Shown here piece after piece: positions 1 through 9,883 of a DNA stretch of 64,000 nucleotides. This stretch comes from Rhodospirillaceae bacterium (GTDB lineage: Bacteria; Pseudomonadota; Alphaproteobacteria; UBA8366), in the NCBI GenBank assembly GCA_002722095.1, contig PBKG01000002.1, forward strand, positions 203,575-267,574. Reading direction: 5' to 3'. The first letter of the stretch is position 1, and the number at the start of each line of letters is the position of its first letter. The notes under the pieces were generated by a model. The model did no database searches, was not told where the DNA came from, and saw nothing but the letters and a program-made list of their open reading frames with translations. A program made the translations under genes and the position numbers.

Positions 1-115
1 TCGAGAGCGTGCCCAAAATCGTTTGGATGCTGTTCGAACTTTTCCGTCGACGGATCAGCGCTGTTCCCGAAAGCCGTTTGGCGGCGGAATAAGCGCCCAG
101 GAAATTTCAGCGGTT

Positions 116-150
116 AAAAAAAAGGGGAATGGTGAAAAATCACCATCCCC
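116..150 (-). terminator. Rho-independent terminator of nrdJ
   Basis: Read on the minus strand, an arm GGGGATGGTGA is followed by a T-rich loop, the matching arm TCACCAT-T-CCCC with one bulged base, and an unbroken run of eight T. It lies about 40 bases beyond the nrdJ stop codon. Stem plus U-tract is the classical intrinsic terminator form. Confidence 0.85.
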
Positions 151-187
151 CAGTCACAGGGAGCACCGTGCCAGGGTAGGGGCTATG

Positions 188-3100
188 CTACGAACACCCG
201 CTGGTAGCGCCACAAGTGTCGCATTTCAGACAAGTGCCGTTGCGCACGAGCGTGAAGTTCCCGCAATCAGAGCAGGAATCACCCTCGTAGCCCTTGGCTC
301 TGGCTTCACGAATCCGCTCGAGTGTGGTTTCGGGCGGACCATCGTCCAGAGCCTCCGTGGCGACAGCTGACGCCGTGGCCACGGACGCGACGGCCACCTG
401 GCTCTCCGAAGAGCTGGCCGTCACATTCGTTGAGGCGGTATCCGATGCACTTGCTGCATTGGCATCGACACCGCCGGAAATGACGCGGAGTTTCGAGGAC
501 CGCACATAACCGTTACTCGCGACTTTACGGATCGCGGCGATGGTTTCGGCGGCCTCCTGAGGCAAATGGCCTTCCGTAGCGCCCGTGCCTAGGGCATCAG
601 GCAGAACGTCGGAAGGCTCCGCATGGGCCAGGTCGTCTCGGCCCAAATAGCTGATCGCGACCTCGCGGAAAATATAGTCGAGCACCGATGTCGCCATCTT
701 GATGGCATCGTTGCCCTGAACCATGCCGCTCGGCTCGAAACGGGTGAAGGTGAAAGCTTCGACATATTCCTCGAGCGGCACGCCATATTGCAGGCCGATC
801 GAGATTGCGATGGCAAAGTTGTTCATCAGACTGCGGAAGGCAGCGCCTTCTTTATGCATATCGATGAAAATTTCACCGAGTGCGCCGTCTTCGTATTCGC
901 CGGTTCGCAGATAGACCTTGTGGCCACCCACATTAGCTTTTTGGGTATAGCCCTTGCGCCGGTGCGGCAAACGCATCCGTTCGCGCGTCGCCTCTTTCTC
1001 GACGATACGCTCGACAATTCGTTCGGCAACGATTGGCGCCTGTTGGCCTTTCGGGAGATCGGCAATCTCTTCTTCGAGTTCGTCCTCCTCGTCGACCAGG
1101 GCCGATTGCAAAGGTTGGCTGAGTTTAGAGCCATCTCGATACAGCGCATTCGATTTCAGTCCGAGACGCCACGACATCATGTAAGCATCCATGCAGTCCT
1201 GAACGGTAGCGTCGTTCGGCATGTTGATCGTCTTCGAAATAGCGCCTGTGATAAATGGCTGCGCGGCTGCCATCATCAAAATATGGCTTTGCCAAGAGAG
1301 ATAACGCTTGCCGATACGTCCGCAGGGATTGGCACAGTCGAATACGGCAAGATGATGCTCTTCCATATGCGGCGCGCCCTCGACGGTCATGGCGCCGCAG
1401 CAATAGGTATTGGCGTCCTCGATCTCTTCGCGCGCGAAGCCGAGTTCGGCTAGCATCTCGAACGAGGGGTCGTCCAATTGTGCGTCTGAAAAACCGAGCA
1501 CATTTCGGCAGAATTCATCGCCGAGCGTCCATTTATTGAAGGCAAATTTGATATCGAATGCACTCGCAAGGCCCTCTTCGAGAGCGTCGAGCTGCTCTTT
1601 GCCGAAGCCATGCTTTTTCAAAGCCATGTGGTTGACGAACGGCGCGTCTTTCAGCGTGCCGCGGCCTACCGCATAGGAAATTATGGCTTCGATTTGCTCG
1701 TCTTTGTATCCGAGCCGCCGCAGCGCTTCTGGCACCATGCGATTGATGATCTTGAAGTAGCCGCCGCCAGCGAGTTTCTTGAATTTGACCAGCGCGAAGT
1801 CCGGTTCGACACCGGTGGTATCGCAGTCCATGACCAAGGCGATCGTGCCGGTGGGCGCGATAACCGAAACCTGGGCATTACGATAGCCATGTTGTTCGCC
1901 GAGTTCATAGGCTTTGGCCCACGCTTCTTCCGCGGCCTTGGCAAGAACCGGCGAAGGACAATTATCGTGATCCAATGGCACCGGCGGCATGGACAACTCT
2001 TCATAGCCGCTGTCGTTACCCTTTGCTGCATTGAGGTGATTGCGCATCACCCGCAGCATCGAAGAGCGGTTTTTCTTGTAGCCGGGGAAAGCGCCGAGTT
2101 CTGCCGCCATTTCCGCCGAAGTGGCATAGGAAATGCCGGTCAAAAGTGCAGTTATTGCACCACAGAAAGCGCGACCTTCATCGCTGTCGTAAGGAATGCC
2201 GGAGGCCATCAACAGCCCACCGATATTGGCATAACCGAGACCGAGAGTCCGGTATTCGTAGGACAGCTTGGCGATTTCCTTGGATGGGAATTGCGCCATT
2301 AGCACCGCAATTTCGAGTGCGATCGTCCACAGGCGCACCGAGTGAGTAAAGTCCGCGACATCGAACGTGCCGTGCTCGTTCTGAAAATTCATCAGATTGA
2401 GCGACGCGAGATTGCACGCCGTATCGTTCAGGAACATATATTCCGAACACGGATTGGAGCCGTAGATGCGATCTGAATTGGCGCAGGTGTGCCAATCGTT
2501 GATCGTCGTGTCGAACTGCAAGCCGGGATCGGCGCATTGCCAGGCGGCACTACCGATTTGATCCCAGAGATCCCGAGCGCGGAGAGTCTTGGCGATCACA
2601 CCGTCTGTGCGCCGGGTCAAATTCCACTCTGCGTCGTCTTCGACCGCTTTTAGGAAATCGTTGGTCAAACGCACCGAATTATTGGAGTTCTGACCTGCGA
2701 CGGTGAGGTAGGCCTCGGAATCCCAGTCGGTATCGTAGGTATCGAATTCGATCTCGGTGAAACCTTGGGCCGCAAACTGAAGCACGCGCTGAATGTAACT
2801 CTCCGGCACCATTCTTTTTCGGGCCTTCAATACGGCGCGCCTCAGTTCGCGGTTCTTTTTGGGGTTGCATCGGTCTTCCTCTGCAACCGTGTCGTTCTTG
2901 CAGGCGGCCAAAATCAGGTTTAGCTGCTCGCTGCAAATTCTGGATCCGGTTACGAGCGCTGCAACCTTTTGTTCCTCGACACATTTCCAATTAATGAATT
3001 CTTCGATATCCGGATGGTCGATATCCAAGACCACCATCTTTGCCGCCCGGCGGGTCGTGCCGCCAGACTTGATGGCGCCCGCGGCGCGGTCGCCGATCTT

Positions 3101-3874
3101 TAGAAAACTCATCAGCCCGGAGGATTTGCCGCCACCTGAAAGCGGTTCGTTTTCACCGCGGATGCAGGAAAAGTTACTTCCGGTACCGGACCCGTATTTG
3201 AACAGCCGTGCTTCGCGCGTCCAAAGATCCATAATGCCGTTTTCGCTTACCAGATCGTCGTCGACCGATTGGATGAAGCAGGCATGAGGCTGAGGATGTT
3301 CGTATGCGGACTTCGATTTAGTCCAGCGACCGGTTTTATAATCGACATAGGAATGACCTTGAGCCGGGCCATCGATACCGTAGGCCCAATGCAAGCCGGT
3401 GTTGAACCATTGAGGTGAGTTCGGCGCGCCTTTTTGGTTGGCGAGTATGTAGGTCATCTCGTCGTAATAAGCGCGAGCATCCTCATCGGCATCGAAATAG
3501 CCACCTTTCCAGCCCCAATAGGTCCAGGTGCCGGCGAGACGATGAAATACCTGTTTTGCGCTGGTTTCACCGCCAAATCGTTCGTCTTCGGGCAACTCCG
3601 CCATTGCCGCTTCGTCCGGCTCATGGCGCCAAAGCCATTCCGGAACATCTTCTTCCTCGACCGCTTTCGAGATCGTCGGCACGCCCGCCTTGCGGAAATA
3701 TTTTTGCGCCAGCACATCGGCGGCGACCTGACTCCAATGGCCCGGTACTTCTATATCTTCATGCTTGAAAACGACCGAGCCGTCAGGATTACGAATCTCG
3801 CTCGTTGCGTAGCGAAACTCCATGCCCGAATAGGGCGATTCTTGCCATTTCGTATAGCGCCTTTCGATGCGCAT
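188..3874 (-). CDS. nrdJ: Adenosylcobalamin-dependent (class II) ribonucleotide reductase
   Basis: Reduces ribonucleotides to deoxyribonucleotides for DNA synthesis, using adenosylcobalamin to make the active-site radical, so it works with or without oxygen. The 1228-residue protein has the long-form NrdJ layout: GTGSNFS near residue 230, the catalytic N-x-C-x-E as NPCSEY near 474, NPCGRIG further on, and a C-terminal Cys-rich tail (CSDCGNF ... [13 protein letters not shown], about 1200-1228), expected to bind zinc and shuttle electrons from thioredoxin. The ATG at 3874 gives the usual MRIERRYT start. The gene stands alone, ends at a strong terminator, and has two NrdR-like boxes upstream. 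I saw no cobalamin riboswitch in the leader. Confidence 0.97.
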   Translation of the reverse strand: MRIERRYTKWQESPYSGMEFRYATSEIRNPDGSVVFKHEDIEVPGHWSQVAADVLAQKYFRKAGVPTISKAVEEEDVPEWLWRHEPDEAAMAELPEDERFGGETSAKQVFHRLAGTWTYWGWKGGYFDADEDARAYYDEMTYILANQKGAPNSPQWFNTGLHWAYGIDGPAQGHSYVDYKTGRWTKSKSAYEHPQPHACFIQSVDDDLVSENGIMDLWTREARLFKYGSGTGSNFSCIRGENEPLSGGGKSSGLMSFLKIGDRAAGAIKSGGTTRRAAKMVVLDIDHPDIEEFINWKCVEEQKVAALVTGSRICSEQLNLILAACKNDTVAEEDRCNPKKNRELRRAVLKARKRMVPESYIQRVLQFAAQGFTEIEFDTYDTDWDSEAYLTVAGQNSNNSVRLTNDFLKAVEDDAEWNLTRRTDGVIAKTLRARDLWDQIGSAAWQCADPGLQFDTTINDWHTCANSDRIYGSNPCSEYMFLNDTACNLASLNLMNFQNEHGTFDVADFTHSVRLWTIALEIAVLMAQFPSKEIAKLSYEYRTLGLGYANIGGLLMASGIPYDSDEGRAFCGAITALLTGISYATSAEMAAELGAFPGYKKNRSSMLRVMRNHLNAAKGNDSGYEELSMPPVPLDHDNCPSPVLAKAAEEAWAKAYELGEQHGYRNAQVSVIAPTGTIALVMDCDTTGVEPDFALVKFKKLAGGGYFKIINRMVPEALRRLGYKDEQIEAIISYAVGRGTLKDAPFVNHMALKKHGFGKEQLDALEEGLASAFDIKFAFNKWTLGDEFCRNVLGFSDAQLDDPSFEMLAELGFAREEIEDANTYCCGAMTVEGAPHMEEHHLAVFDCANPCGRIGKRYLSWQSHILMMAAAQPFITGAISKTINMPNDATVQDCMDAYMMSWRLGLKSNALYRDGSKLSQPLQSALVDEEDELEEEIADLPKGQQAPIVAERIVERIVEKEATRERMRLPHRRKGYTQKANVGGHKVYLRTGEYEDGALGEIFIDMHKEGAAFRSLMNNFAIAISIGLQYGVPLEEYVEAFTFTRFEPSGMVQGNDAIKMATSVLDYIFREVAISYLGRDDLAHAEPSDVLPDALGTGATEGHLPQEAAETIAAIRKVASNGYVRSSKLRVISGGVDANAASASDTASTNVTASSSESQVAVASVATASAVATEALDDGPPETTLERIREARAKGYEGDSCSDCGNFTLVRNGTCLKCDTCGATSGCS

Positions 3875-4099
3875 GTTCTAACCCCCAAATCCCCAAACGC
3901 GCCCGTTGTCCGAACGTCAGATGCCCGCGAACTGAATCGAAACATCTTGAAAACCAAGGGGTTAAGGAGTTCCTCTGCTCCTCCGAGCCCCCCGACAAAA
4001 ATGCCCTCCCGAGCCTTCGCGACCTTTTTGGTCCCTTTCAATCGCGAACACAAGATTTGGAGTGCGAAGGGGATGTTATCTACTAGATGTGGGTGGTGC

Positions 4100-4145
4100 A
4101 AGTAAATATTGGGGGTTTGACTGAAATAATTACAAGATATTGGGG
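4100..4145 (-). promoter_or_regulatory. Tandem NrdR-box-like operator upstream of nrdJ
   Basis: Two elements lie between nrdJ and the divergent NDUFA12 gene. Box 2 (4131-4144, TACAAGATATTGGG) matches the NrdR consensus CACAATATATTGTG at 11 of 14 places. Box 1 (4100-4113, AAGTAAATATTGGG) matches at 9 of 14. Their starts are 31 bp apart, three helical turns, which is the spacing known for NrdR box pairs. NrdR is the ATP/dATP-sensing repressor of ribonucleotide reductase genes. They lie 226-271 bp upstream of the nrdJ start, so a long leader is implied. The other 3875-4354 sequence shows no gene. Confidence 0.6.
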
Positions 4146-4354
4146 GGTGCTGGTCGGACCAAGCGGGTTTTATTTGTGTCTAACAGTGAAAATTCGGCGG
4201 AAATCCGGGATTTGGAGTAGAAAACGGCGCGATTGTCCGCCCATCTGCTTGTTTGTGGATTTTCGATCTCCGGTGATCGTGCTTCCGGCGCTGGACGGAC
4301 GCGACGGGCGATGTCATAGTCGCGCGGGATTCGCGAGGATGGAGAGGCACCTTC

Positions 4355-4711
4355 ATGCCTACCATGATCACACGCATGATGACGTTGTTCAGCGGCTCGC
4401 TTGTAGGCGAGGACGAAGAAGGCAACCGCTACTATCAGGAACGCCGAATTCCGAAAACCGGCCGGCGGCGGCGCTGGGTGGTTTATTCCGGCGACGAAGA
4501 AGCGAGCCGTGTACCGGCGGCTTGGCATGGCTGGCTCCACTACACTGTCGACGAACCGCCCTCGGAAGAAGATGCGGAACATCCCTGGCAGAAGGACCAT
4601 CTGCCAAATATGACCGGGACGGCGGATGCTTATCGTCCGCCTGGTCACACATTGGCCGGCGGTAAGCGCGATCGTGCCACTGGCGATTACGAGCCCTGGA
4701 CGCCGAACTGA
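4355..4711 (+). CDS. NADH:ubiquinone oxidoreductase accessory subunit, NDUFA12 family
   Basis: Supernumerary subunit of respiratory complex I shared by alphaproteobacteria and mitochondria, where it sits on the peripheral arm; it has no redox centre. The 118-residue protein carries the family signature LVGEDEEGNRYYQERR, then RRWVVYSG, PAAWHGWLHYTVD and a C-terminal YEPWTPN. The ATG at 4355 has a GGAGAGG ribosome site seven bases upstream; an internal ATG at 4367 is possible. Its stop overlaps the ATG of the first mlaD gene by one base (TGATG), so the two are probably translationally coupled. NDUFA12 next to mlaD and DUF2155 is a recurrent alphaproteobacterial arrangement. Confidence 0.93.
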   Translation: MPTMITRMMTLFSGSLVGEDEEGNRYYQERRIPKTGRRRRWVVYSGDEEASRVPAAWHGWLHYTVDEPPSEEDAEHPWQKDHLPNMTGTADAYRPPGHTLAGGKRDRATGDYEPWTPN

Positions 4712-5235
4712 TGGGCGAAGACGCGAAACACGAAATAAAACACATTCTGCTTGGTATCCTGGTGGTTGCCCTGACAGCCGTGTTTTTCTTTCTCTCTTAT
4801 CAGAGTGGGCCCAAAGGACAGGCCAGCGGCTACCTTTTAAGTGCGCGCTTCAACGCGACCGACGGTATCGCGGTTGGTAGCGACGTGGTGTTGACCGGAA
4901 TCAAAGTGGGGCAGGTCACCACCCGCGAATATGATTCGAAGAAACAGAGTGTCCGCGTTGAGATGGCGTTTCGCGAGGACATAAATATTCCACAGGAAAG
5001 TACGGTCTCGATCGTATCGGATGGCTTGTTGGGAGCGAAGTATCTTAAGATCGAACCAGGCGGATCGGAAGACAATATGAAATCCGGCGACGAATTCGAG
5101 TTCGTTCAGGACTCGATACCGCTGGTCGAGTTACTCGAGAAAATTGTAATCGAAGCGGAAGAGAAGCGTGCCCAATCGGCAGCACCGCCGCCGGCAAAGA
5201 AAAAGGACAACCCATTTAGTGTCCTGAACCCGTAA
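4711..5235 (+). CDS. mlaD: MlaD-family MCE protein, first of three tandem copies
   Basis: Inner-membrane-anchored periplasmic MCE-domain protein. MlaD proteins form a hexameric ring on the MlaFEDB ABC complex and pass phospholipids between the membranes. The 174 residues comprise one N-terminal membrane anchor (about 10-29) and one MCE domain with FNATDGIAVGSDVVLTGIKVG and the closing motif LLGAKYLKIEPGG. The tail is Ala/Pro/Lys-rich. The N-terminus (MGEDAKHEIKHILLG) differs from the usual MRRNVLET start, which the second copy has. No mlaE, mlaF, mlaB or mlaC lies in the window. Confidence 0.85.
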   Translation: MGEDAKHEIKHILLGILVVALTAVFFFLSYQSGPKGQASGYLLSARFNATDGIAVGSDVVLTGIKVGQVTTREYDSKKQSVRVEMAFREDINIPQESTVSIVSDGLLGAKYLKIEPGGSEDNMKSGDEFEFVQDSIPLVELLEKIVIEAEEKRAQSAAPPPAKKKDNPFSVLNP

Positions 5236-5252
5236 AGGAGCCGATCTAGCCG

Positions 5253-5708
5253 ATGAGACGAAACGTTTTAGAAACCGCCCTTGCCGCAATGGTGCTGCTG
5301 GTTGCAGGAGTTTTCCTGGCTTTTGCTCATAACATTGGCAATGTGGCCCCGGTCGACGGTTGGCAGGTGCAAGCCAAGTTTAATTCGATCGACGGCCTTT
5401 CTATTGGCAACGATGTACGGATCGGCGGCGTCAAGGTGGGTACCGTCGTTAAACTCGATATCGATCAGAAGGACTACCGAGCACTAGTTACGATGATGGT
5501 GCTGCCGGAGTTGAAATTACCAGAGGACACGGTTGCTTCCGTGGTCACGGCAGGGGTGCTTGGTGGAAAATACATTGCACTTGCGCCCGGCACCGGCAAG
5601 CGTTCGAGCCAGCACGGGCTGGTTTTAAAAAACACCAAGGATGTGGAACCGGTTGAAACCACAGTGGGTAAGGAAATCTTCGGGCTAGGCGGGGGGGCCG
5701 GTCTCTAA
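5253..5708 (+). CDS. mlaD: MlaD-family MCE protein, second tandem copy
   Basis: 151-residue paralogue of its neighbours: N-terminal anchor (MRRNVLETALAAMVLLVAG), then one MCE domain with FNSIDGLSIGNDVRIGGVKVG and LLGGKYIALAPG, and a short Gly-rich end. This is the copy most like the single MlaD that alphaproteobacteria usually carry at this place. Seventeen bases separate it from the first copy, with AAGGAG as ribosome site. Its TAA overlaps the ATG of the third copy (TAATG). Expected role: periplasmic lipid-binding subunit of a Mla-type transporter. Confidence 0.88.
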   Translation: MRRNVLETALAAMVLLVAGVFLAFAHNIGNVAPVDGWQVQAKFNSIDGLSIGNDVRIGGVKVGTVVKLDIDQKDYRALVTMMVLPELKLPEDTVASVVTAGVLGGKYIALAPGTGKRSSQHGLVLKNTKDVEPVETTVGKEIFGLGGGAGL

Positions 5709-6229
5709 TGTGGTTCACGATCGGCGGCAAGGAAGTCGAAATCAGCGCGGCAAAGCTGTTTTCCCGTAAGTCCGTAGAAACCATTTTGGGTGCTACCGTG
5801 CTGTCGATTATCGGTATTTCCGTCTATTTCGCGTTCAGCGCCACCGATTTAAAGCCGGATGAAGGCTATAAGGTTACGGCGCAATTCAATGCGGTTGATG
5901 GATTAGTCGTGGGCGGTGATGTGCGTATCGGCGGGGTCAAGATCGGCACCGTTGTCGATCAAAAAGTAGATCCCGAAAGCTTCAAAGCGGTCGTCACGAT
6001 GACAATCCGCCCAGACGTCCGTTTGACCAAGGATACTCAGGTTCGAATCGGTAATGACGGTTTGTTGGGTGGCAACTACATCAAGCTCGAACCCGGCGGC
6101 GGCAAGAAACTGATCGGTGACGGTGCTGAGCTTAAGAAGACCAAGGATGTTATTTCGCTTGGTGAATTACTCGAGCGGGTTTTGGTACTAGTGCGTGAGG
6201 GCCCGGCAGCAAAAACACCGGAATTTTAG
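5708..6229 (+). CDS. mlaD: MlaD-family MCE protein, third tandem copy
   Basis: 173 residues: a cytoplasmic lead of about 20 residues, a membrane anchor around 25-45, then an MCE domain with FNAVDGLVVGGDVRIGGVKIG and LLGGNYIKLEPGG. The end (ISLGELLERVLVL) resembles that of the first copy (IPLVELLEKIVIE), which suggests these helical C-termini pack together in the ring. Translational coupling to the second copy points to a fixed ratio of the proteins. A mixed hexamer is possible; that is inference. Confidence 0.87.
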   Translation: MWFTIGGKEVEISAAKLFSRKSVETILGATVLSIIGISVYFAFSATDLKPDEGYKVTAQFNAVDGLVVGGDVRIGGVKIGTVVDQKVDPESFKAVVTMTIRPDVRLTKDTQVRIGNDGLLGGNYIKLEPGGGKKLIGDGAELKKTKDVISLGELLERVLVLVREGPAAKTPEF

Positions 6230-6274
6230 GCTGGCGCTTGATGGGGCGATACGCCGTTCCCAAATAAAATTGTG

Positions 6275-6679
6275 ATGATGATGTTGCGTTCTTCGATCGC
6301 TGGTCTTTTTAGTCTGCTCTTCGTGGCGGATCCCGCGTGGTCGTTCGAGGGCGATACCGTATTGTTGCAGGGGATGGACAAGGTCACCGCCCGTGTCTGG
6401 TCATTTGAAGCGCCAGTCGGGCGCACGGTTACATTCGGCACGCTACAGATTGTGGTGCAAAAATGCGAACGCACCCCACCCGAGGAACCACCGGAATCGA
6501 CCGCGTTTCTCGATATATACGAAGCGAAAAAAGGCGAAGCGCGGAGCGATCTGTTCCATGGCTGGATGTTTGCGTCCAGCCCGAGTCTCAATGGACTGGA
6601 ACATCCGGTCTATGACGTGTGGGTGTTGGACTGCAAACTTAAAGCGAAGCCGAAACCAGAAGCCGAAAAAAAGTCCTAA
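6275..6679 (+). CDS. DUF2155 family secreted protein
   Basis: About 134 residues with a signal peptide (cleavage probably after PAWS) followed by the DUF2155 pattern: LQGMDKVTARVWSFEAPVG, FGTLQIVVQKCERTPPEE, STAFLDIYE, FHGWMFASSPSLNGLEHPVYDVWVLDCK. Family function is not established; the gene habitually sits in this mlaD/aat/acc neighbourhood. There are several possible starts (GTG 6272, ATG 6275, 6278, 6281); I take the first ATG, and no clear ribosome site decides. It ends in a four-base convergent overlap with the minus-strand gene at 6676. Confidence 0.85.
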   Translation: MMMLRSSIAGLFSLLFVADPAWSFEGDTVLLQGMDKVTARVWSFEAPVGRTVTFGTLQIVVQKCERTPPEEPPESTAFLDIYEAKKGEARSDLFHGWMFASSPSLNGLEHPVYDVWVLDCKLKAKPKPEAEKKS

Positions 6680-7380
6680 GACAATCCCGCCTCGCGGATT
6701 AACGCCTTGGCCGTGTCACCGGCAAGGAATTCCACAAAGGCTGTCGCGGTTGCATTGTTTTCGGCGCCGGCGACGACCCCGGCAAAAAATATCGTCATAT
6801 TGGCGATGGCGTCGGGCAAAGGACCGACAAGATCTACCTTCACCCCAGTTCCTTTGACCCGAAGAATCTCGGTCATCTGGCCAAACCCGATTTCGTTTGC
6901 AGCGGTGCCGGCACCGATACGATCCATCACCGCTGCACCGGTGGGAGTGCGTTCGGTCCGTTCGGCGATATCCTTGGCAAGTCCGAGATCGTCCAAAAGT
7001 TTCTCGATATAGATGCCGCTGGAGGCGACATTGTAGATCACCGCGGAGGCATTGCGGATGGACTCGCAAAATGTTTCAACCGTGGAAATATCCGGGTGTG
7101 GCGTGCCATCGCGCACCACTACCGATGATGCTATCGCGCCCAAGCGCTCGAATGGATCTGGTTGCAAGCTGCCCGCATCGAGGAAACTGTTGACCACAGC
7201 TTCAGCGCCGACCAACGCTTGAAAACCGTGATCGCTCGCGGCGATGGTTTCGCGCATGGCAGGTGCGGTAACGAAAGTGATGTCGATCGGGATGTCATGC
7301 TCAGCGGTAAAGGCTTCGGTCGTCTTTAGAACTGCATTTCGGCAAGCGCCGGCGGACAGAAGTTTCAATTCATTTGTCAT
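6676..7380 (-). CDS. ModA-like periplasmic-binding-protein fold without signal peptide
   Basis: 234 residues with the layout of the type 2 molybdate-binding family: LKLLSAGACRNAVLKTTEAF at the N-terminus, a central ASSGIYIEKLLDDLG, and EIGFGQMTEILRVKG. Unlike true ModA it has no signal peptide or lipobox, since the mature-type sequence begins at residue 5, so it should be cytosolic. It lies 19 bases downstream of aat on the same strand, probably the last gene of the aroQ-acc-aat operon. No molybdate permease or ATPase is near. Ligand unknown; a sensor or scavenging role is possible but unproven. Confidence 0.75.
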   Translation of the reverse strand: MTNELKLLSAGACRNAVLKTTEAFTAEHDIPIDITFVTAPAMRETIAASDHGFQALVGAEAVVNSFLDAGSLQPDPFERLGAIASSVVVRDGTPHPDISTVETFCESIRNASAVIYNVASSGIYIEKLLDDLGLAKDIAERTERTPTGAAVMDRIGAGTAANEIGFGQMTEILRVKGTGVKVDLVGPLPDAIANMTIFFAGVVAGAENNATATAFVEFLAGDTAKALIREAGLS

Positions 7381-7399
7381 TGTGGGCCCCCATTATTGA

Positions 7400-8050
7400 T
7401 TAGACGGCTTTCTGGTCTAGTGTCGCATTTAGGATATCGTCGCCGATCGATTCTTTAAAACAAGCTTCCACCTGGAGTGCGTCGTCGAGCATCGAACGAT
7501 ATTCGGTGCGGGGTATTTCGATTGCGCCGAACTGGGTCAAATGCTTGGTGATGAATTGGGTGTCGACGAAGGCAAAACCACCTGCGTGCATGCGTGCGAC
7601 TAGGTGCACCAATGCAACCTTGCTGGCATCGCGTTCCCGGGTGAACATGCTTTCGCCAAAAAAGATTCCGCCCAGAACGACCCCGTAAAGCCCTCCCACC
7701 AATTCACCATCTCGCCAGCATTCGATCGAATGCGCATGGCCCATATGGTGCAGGCTTGTATAGAGCTCAATAATTCGGTTGTTGATCCAGGTTCGTGGCC
7801 GATCGTCCGCGGCTTCGGCGCAGCTTTCGATTACCGCTTCGAAATCCCGGTCCGCAGTGACCTCGAAGCGATCGGAACGCACGGTTCGTTTTAGGCGGCG
7901 CGGCACGTGAAACCTGTCCAAAGGAAGTATCCCTCGCATGCGGGGGTCGACCCAGAAGATATCGGGGTCATCGTGGTCTTCGGCCATGGGAAATACGCCG
8001 ACTGCGTATGCTTTCAGCAACAGGTCAGGCGTGATGTCGGGCATCTCCAT
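7400..8050 (-). CDS. aat: Leucyl/phenylalanyl-tRNA-protein transferase
   Basis: Transfers Leu or Phe from aminoacyl-tRNA to proteins with N-terminal Arg or Lys, marking them for ClpAP through the N-end rule. The 216 residues show [27 protein letters not shown], the [10 protein letters not shown] core and [19 protein letters not shown]. The frame is open back to 8122, but that would overlap the end of accC and add 24 residues absent from the family; I place the start at the ATG ending at 8050 (MEMPDITPD), 13 bases after the accC stop. Confidence 0.92.
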   Translation of the reverse strand: MEMPDITPDLLLKAYAVGVFPMAEDHDDPDIFWVDPRMRGILPLDRFHVPRRLKRTVRSDRFEVTADRDFEAVIESCAEAADDRPRTWINNRIIELYTSLHHMGHAHSIECWRDGELVGGLYGVVLGGIFFGESMFTRERDASKVALVHLVARMHAGGFAFVDTQFITKHLTQFGAIEIPRTEYRSMLDDALQVEACFKESIGDDILNATLDQKAV

Positions 8051-8063
8051 TGAACCTAGATCC

Positions 8064-9416
8064 CTAGTCGCCGTTGGCTTCTTGCTCAAGCCAATGTTCG
8101 AGCCAATGAATGTCGTAATCACCTTCGATAAAGGATGGGACGTCCATCAATCGCTGGTGAAGAGCGATGGTGCTGTCGATTCCACCGACCACGATCTCAT
8201 CCAGCGTGCGTCGCAGACGCATCAAACACTGATCGCGATCGCGCCCATGGACGATGAGTTTGGCGATCATGCTGTCATAGTGGGGCGGTACGTCATAGCC
8301 GGCATAGATCGCGGAATCGACCCGAACACCGAGCCCGCCTGGGGCATGAAAATCGGTAACCTTTCCGGGCGAAGGTGCGAAAGTGAGTGGATGCTCCGCA
8401 TTAATGCGGCACTCGATCGCATGCCCGTTAAGCGGAATATCTTCTTGGGTATAGCCAAGCGGTTCGCCAGCGGCGATTCTCAATTGTCCGCGCACGAGGT
8501 CATAACCTGTGATCATTTCTGTAATCGGATGTTCGACCTGAAGGCGCGTATTCATTTCGATAAAATAGAACTCGTCATTTTCGTAGAGAAATTCGACAGT
8601 ACCGGCACTTCGATAATTTATCTTCGTCAGCGCGTCTGTAACGGTATGACCGATGCGAGCGCGGGTTTCCGCATCGATCGCCGGTGACGGTGCCTCTTCG
8701 AGTACCTTTTGATGGCGACGCTGTAAGGAGCAGTCGCGCTCGCCCATATGAACCACGAGGCCATTTCCGTCGCCGATGACTTGAATTTCGATATGTCGAG
8801 GTTGGCGTAATAGTTTTTCGATGTAGACCGTATCGTCGCCGAACGCAGCGCCAGCCTCTTGCCGGCACAGTTCGAGCGCTTCAGGCAGTTCATCAGCGCT
8901 ATCGGCAATTTTCATGCCCCGTCCGCCGCCGCCGGATGCGGCTTTAATGATAACCGGATAGCCCGCGTCTTCGGCAAACGCCGCCGCCTCTTCCGGTGTT
9001 TCTACCGGACCGTCGGACCCCGGCACTACCGGGAGGCCGATTTCGATTGCTTTCTGTTTAGCAGTGATCTTGTCGCCCATCAGGCTGATATGTTCGGCGG
9101 TGGGTCCGACAAAGGCTAGGCCGTGTTCTTCAACCATCTCGGCAAATTTCGCGTTTTCCGACAGAAAGCCTATGCCGGGATGGATCGCGTCGGCAGCGGT
9201 AATGTGGGCTGCCGATAAAATGGCCGGGATATTGAGGTAGCTATCGGCGGATGCCGGTGGGCCGATGCAGACTGCTTCGTCGGCTAACCGAACATGCATA
9301 GCGTCCGCATCCGCTGTCGAATGGATGGCGACGGTGCTAATTCCGAGCTCCTTACAAGCGCGATGAATGCGGAGCGCAATTTCGCCGCGGTTTGCGATGA
9401 GGACTTTGTCGAACAA
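8064..9416 (-). CDS. accC: Biotin carboxylase subunit of acetyl-CoA carboxylase
   Basis: ATP-dependent carboxylation of the biotin on BCCP, the first half-reaction of fatty acid synthesis. The 450 residues have the three expected parts: N-terminal domain ([17 protein letters not shown]), ATP-grasp domain with the glycine loop [11 protein letters not shown] (near 160) and [14 protein letters not shown] (near 290), and a C-terminal domain ending at the [13 protein letters not shown] region. The length is normal. Five bases separate it from accB upstream; the two subunits are conventionally co-transcribed. Confidence 0.97.
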   Translation of the reverse strand: MFDKVLIANRGEIALRIHRACKELGISTVAIHSTADADAMHVRLADEAVCIGPPASADSYLNIPAILSAAHITAADAIHPGIGFLSENAKFAEMVEEHGLAFVGPTAEHISLMGDKITAKQKAIEIGLPVVPGSDGPVETPEEAAAFAEDAGYPVIIKAASGGGGRGMKIADSADELPEALELCRQEAGAAFGDDTVYIEKLLRQPRHIEIQVIGDGNGLVVHMGERDCSLQRRHQKVLEEAPSPAIDAETRARIGHTVTDALTKINYRSAGTVEFLYENDEFYFIEMNTRLQVEHPITEMITGYDLVRGQLRIAAGEPLGYTQEDIPLNGHAIECRINAEHPLTFAPSPGKVTDFHAPGGLGVRVDSAIYAGYDVPPHYDSMIAKLIVHGRDRDQCLMRLRRTLDEIVVGGIDSTIALHQRLMDVPSFIEGDYDIHWLEHWLEQEANGD

Positions 9417-9421
9417 GGGCT

Positions 9422-9877
9422 TTACTCGATGGTCAGCAGCGGTTCTCCGAACTCGACCGGTTGTGCATCGGTGACGAGTATTCGGGTCACCGTGCCGGCG
9501 CGAGGCGCGGGGATCGGGTTCATGACTTTCATCGCTTCGACAATCATCAACGTCTGGCCTTCGCTAACCTGATCGCCTTCGGAAACGAATGCCGGGTCTC
9601 CTGGCTTTGGCGATAGGTATACGGTACCAACCATCGGCGACGGTATGTCATTTGCGGAATCGACTGGTAGCACTTCTGCGCTTTCGGCAGACTCTGATGT
9701 ATCGGTGGCCGGCGCCGGGGCGGCCGGCACCGATTGAGCCACAGTCGCGACGGCACTTTGCCGAGATACACGGACCGATTGCCGTCCCTCGCTGATCTCG
9801 ATCTCGCTCAAACCTGTTTCCTCTAGGAGTTCGTTCAGCTCCCGGATCAGTTCCTTATCGAGATTAAGTTTCGCCAT
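9422..9877 (-). CDS. accB: Biotin carboxyl carrier protein of acetyl-CoA carboxylase
   Basis: Carries the biotin that AccC carboxylates and AccA/AccD unload. The 151 residues comprise an N-terminal helix ([19 protein letters not shown]), an Ala/Pro-rich flexible linker (about 50-75), and a biotinyl domain from about 78 with [20 protein letters not shown] and the biotinylation site EAMKVMNPI (Lys about 117). It follows aroQ by six bases and precedes accC by five: a tight aroQ-accB-accC operon. Confidence 0.97.
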   Translation of the reverse strand: MAKLNLDKELIRELNELLEETGLSEIEISEGRQSVRVSRQSAVATVAQSVPAAPAPATDTSESAESAEVLPVDSANDIPSPMVGTVYLSPKPGDPAFVSEGDQVSEGQTLMIVEAMKVMNPIPAPRAGTVTRILVTDAQPVEFGEPLLTIE

Positions 9878-9883
9878 GTATCG

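Noticed and set aside
623..1453. Long open frame (276 codons) antisense to nrdJ
   Set aside because: Lies wholly inside nrdJ, whose protein is conserved over this length; the antisense translation has no recognisable domain or ribosome site.
3875..4354. Cobalamin riboswitch before nrdJ
   Set aside because: I looked for the B12-box type core on the minus strand and did not find it; the long leader instead has the NrdR-type pair.
4087..4665. 192-codon plus-strand frame overlapping NDUFA12
   Set aside because: The recognisable NDUFA12 protein is in another frame, and this frame covers the NrdR-type boxes; no family match in its translation.
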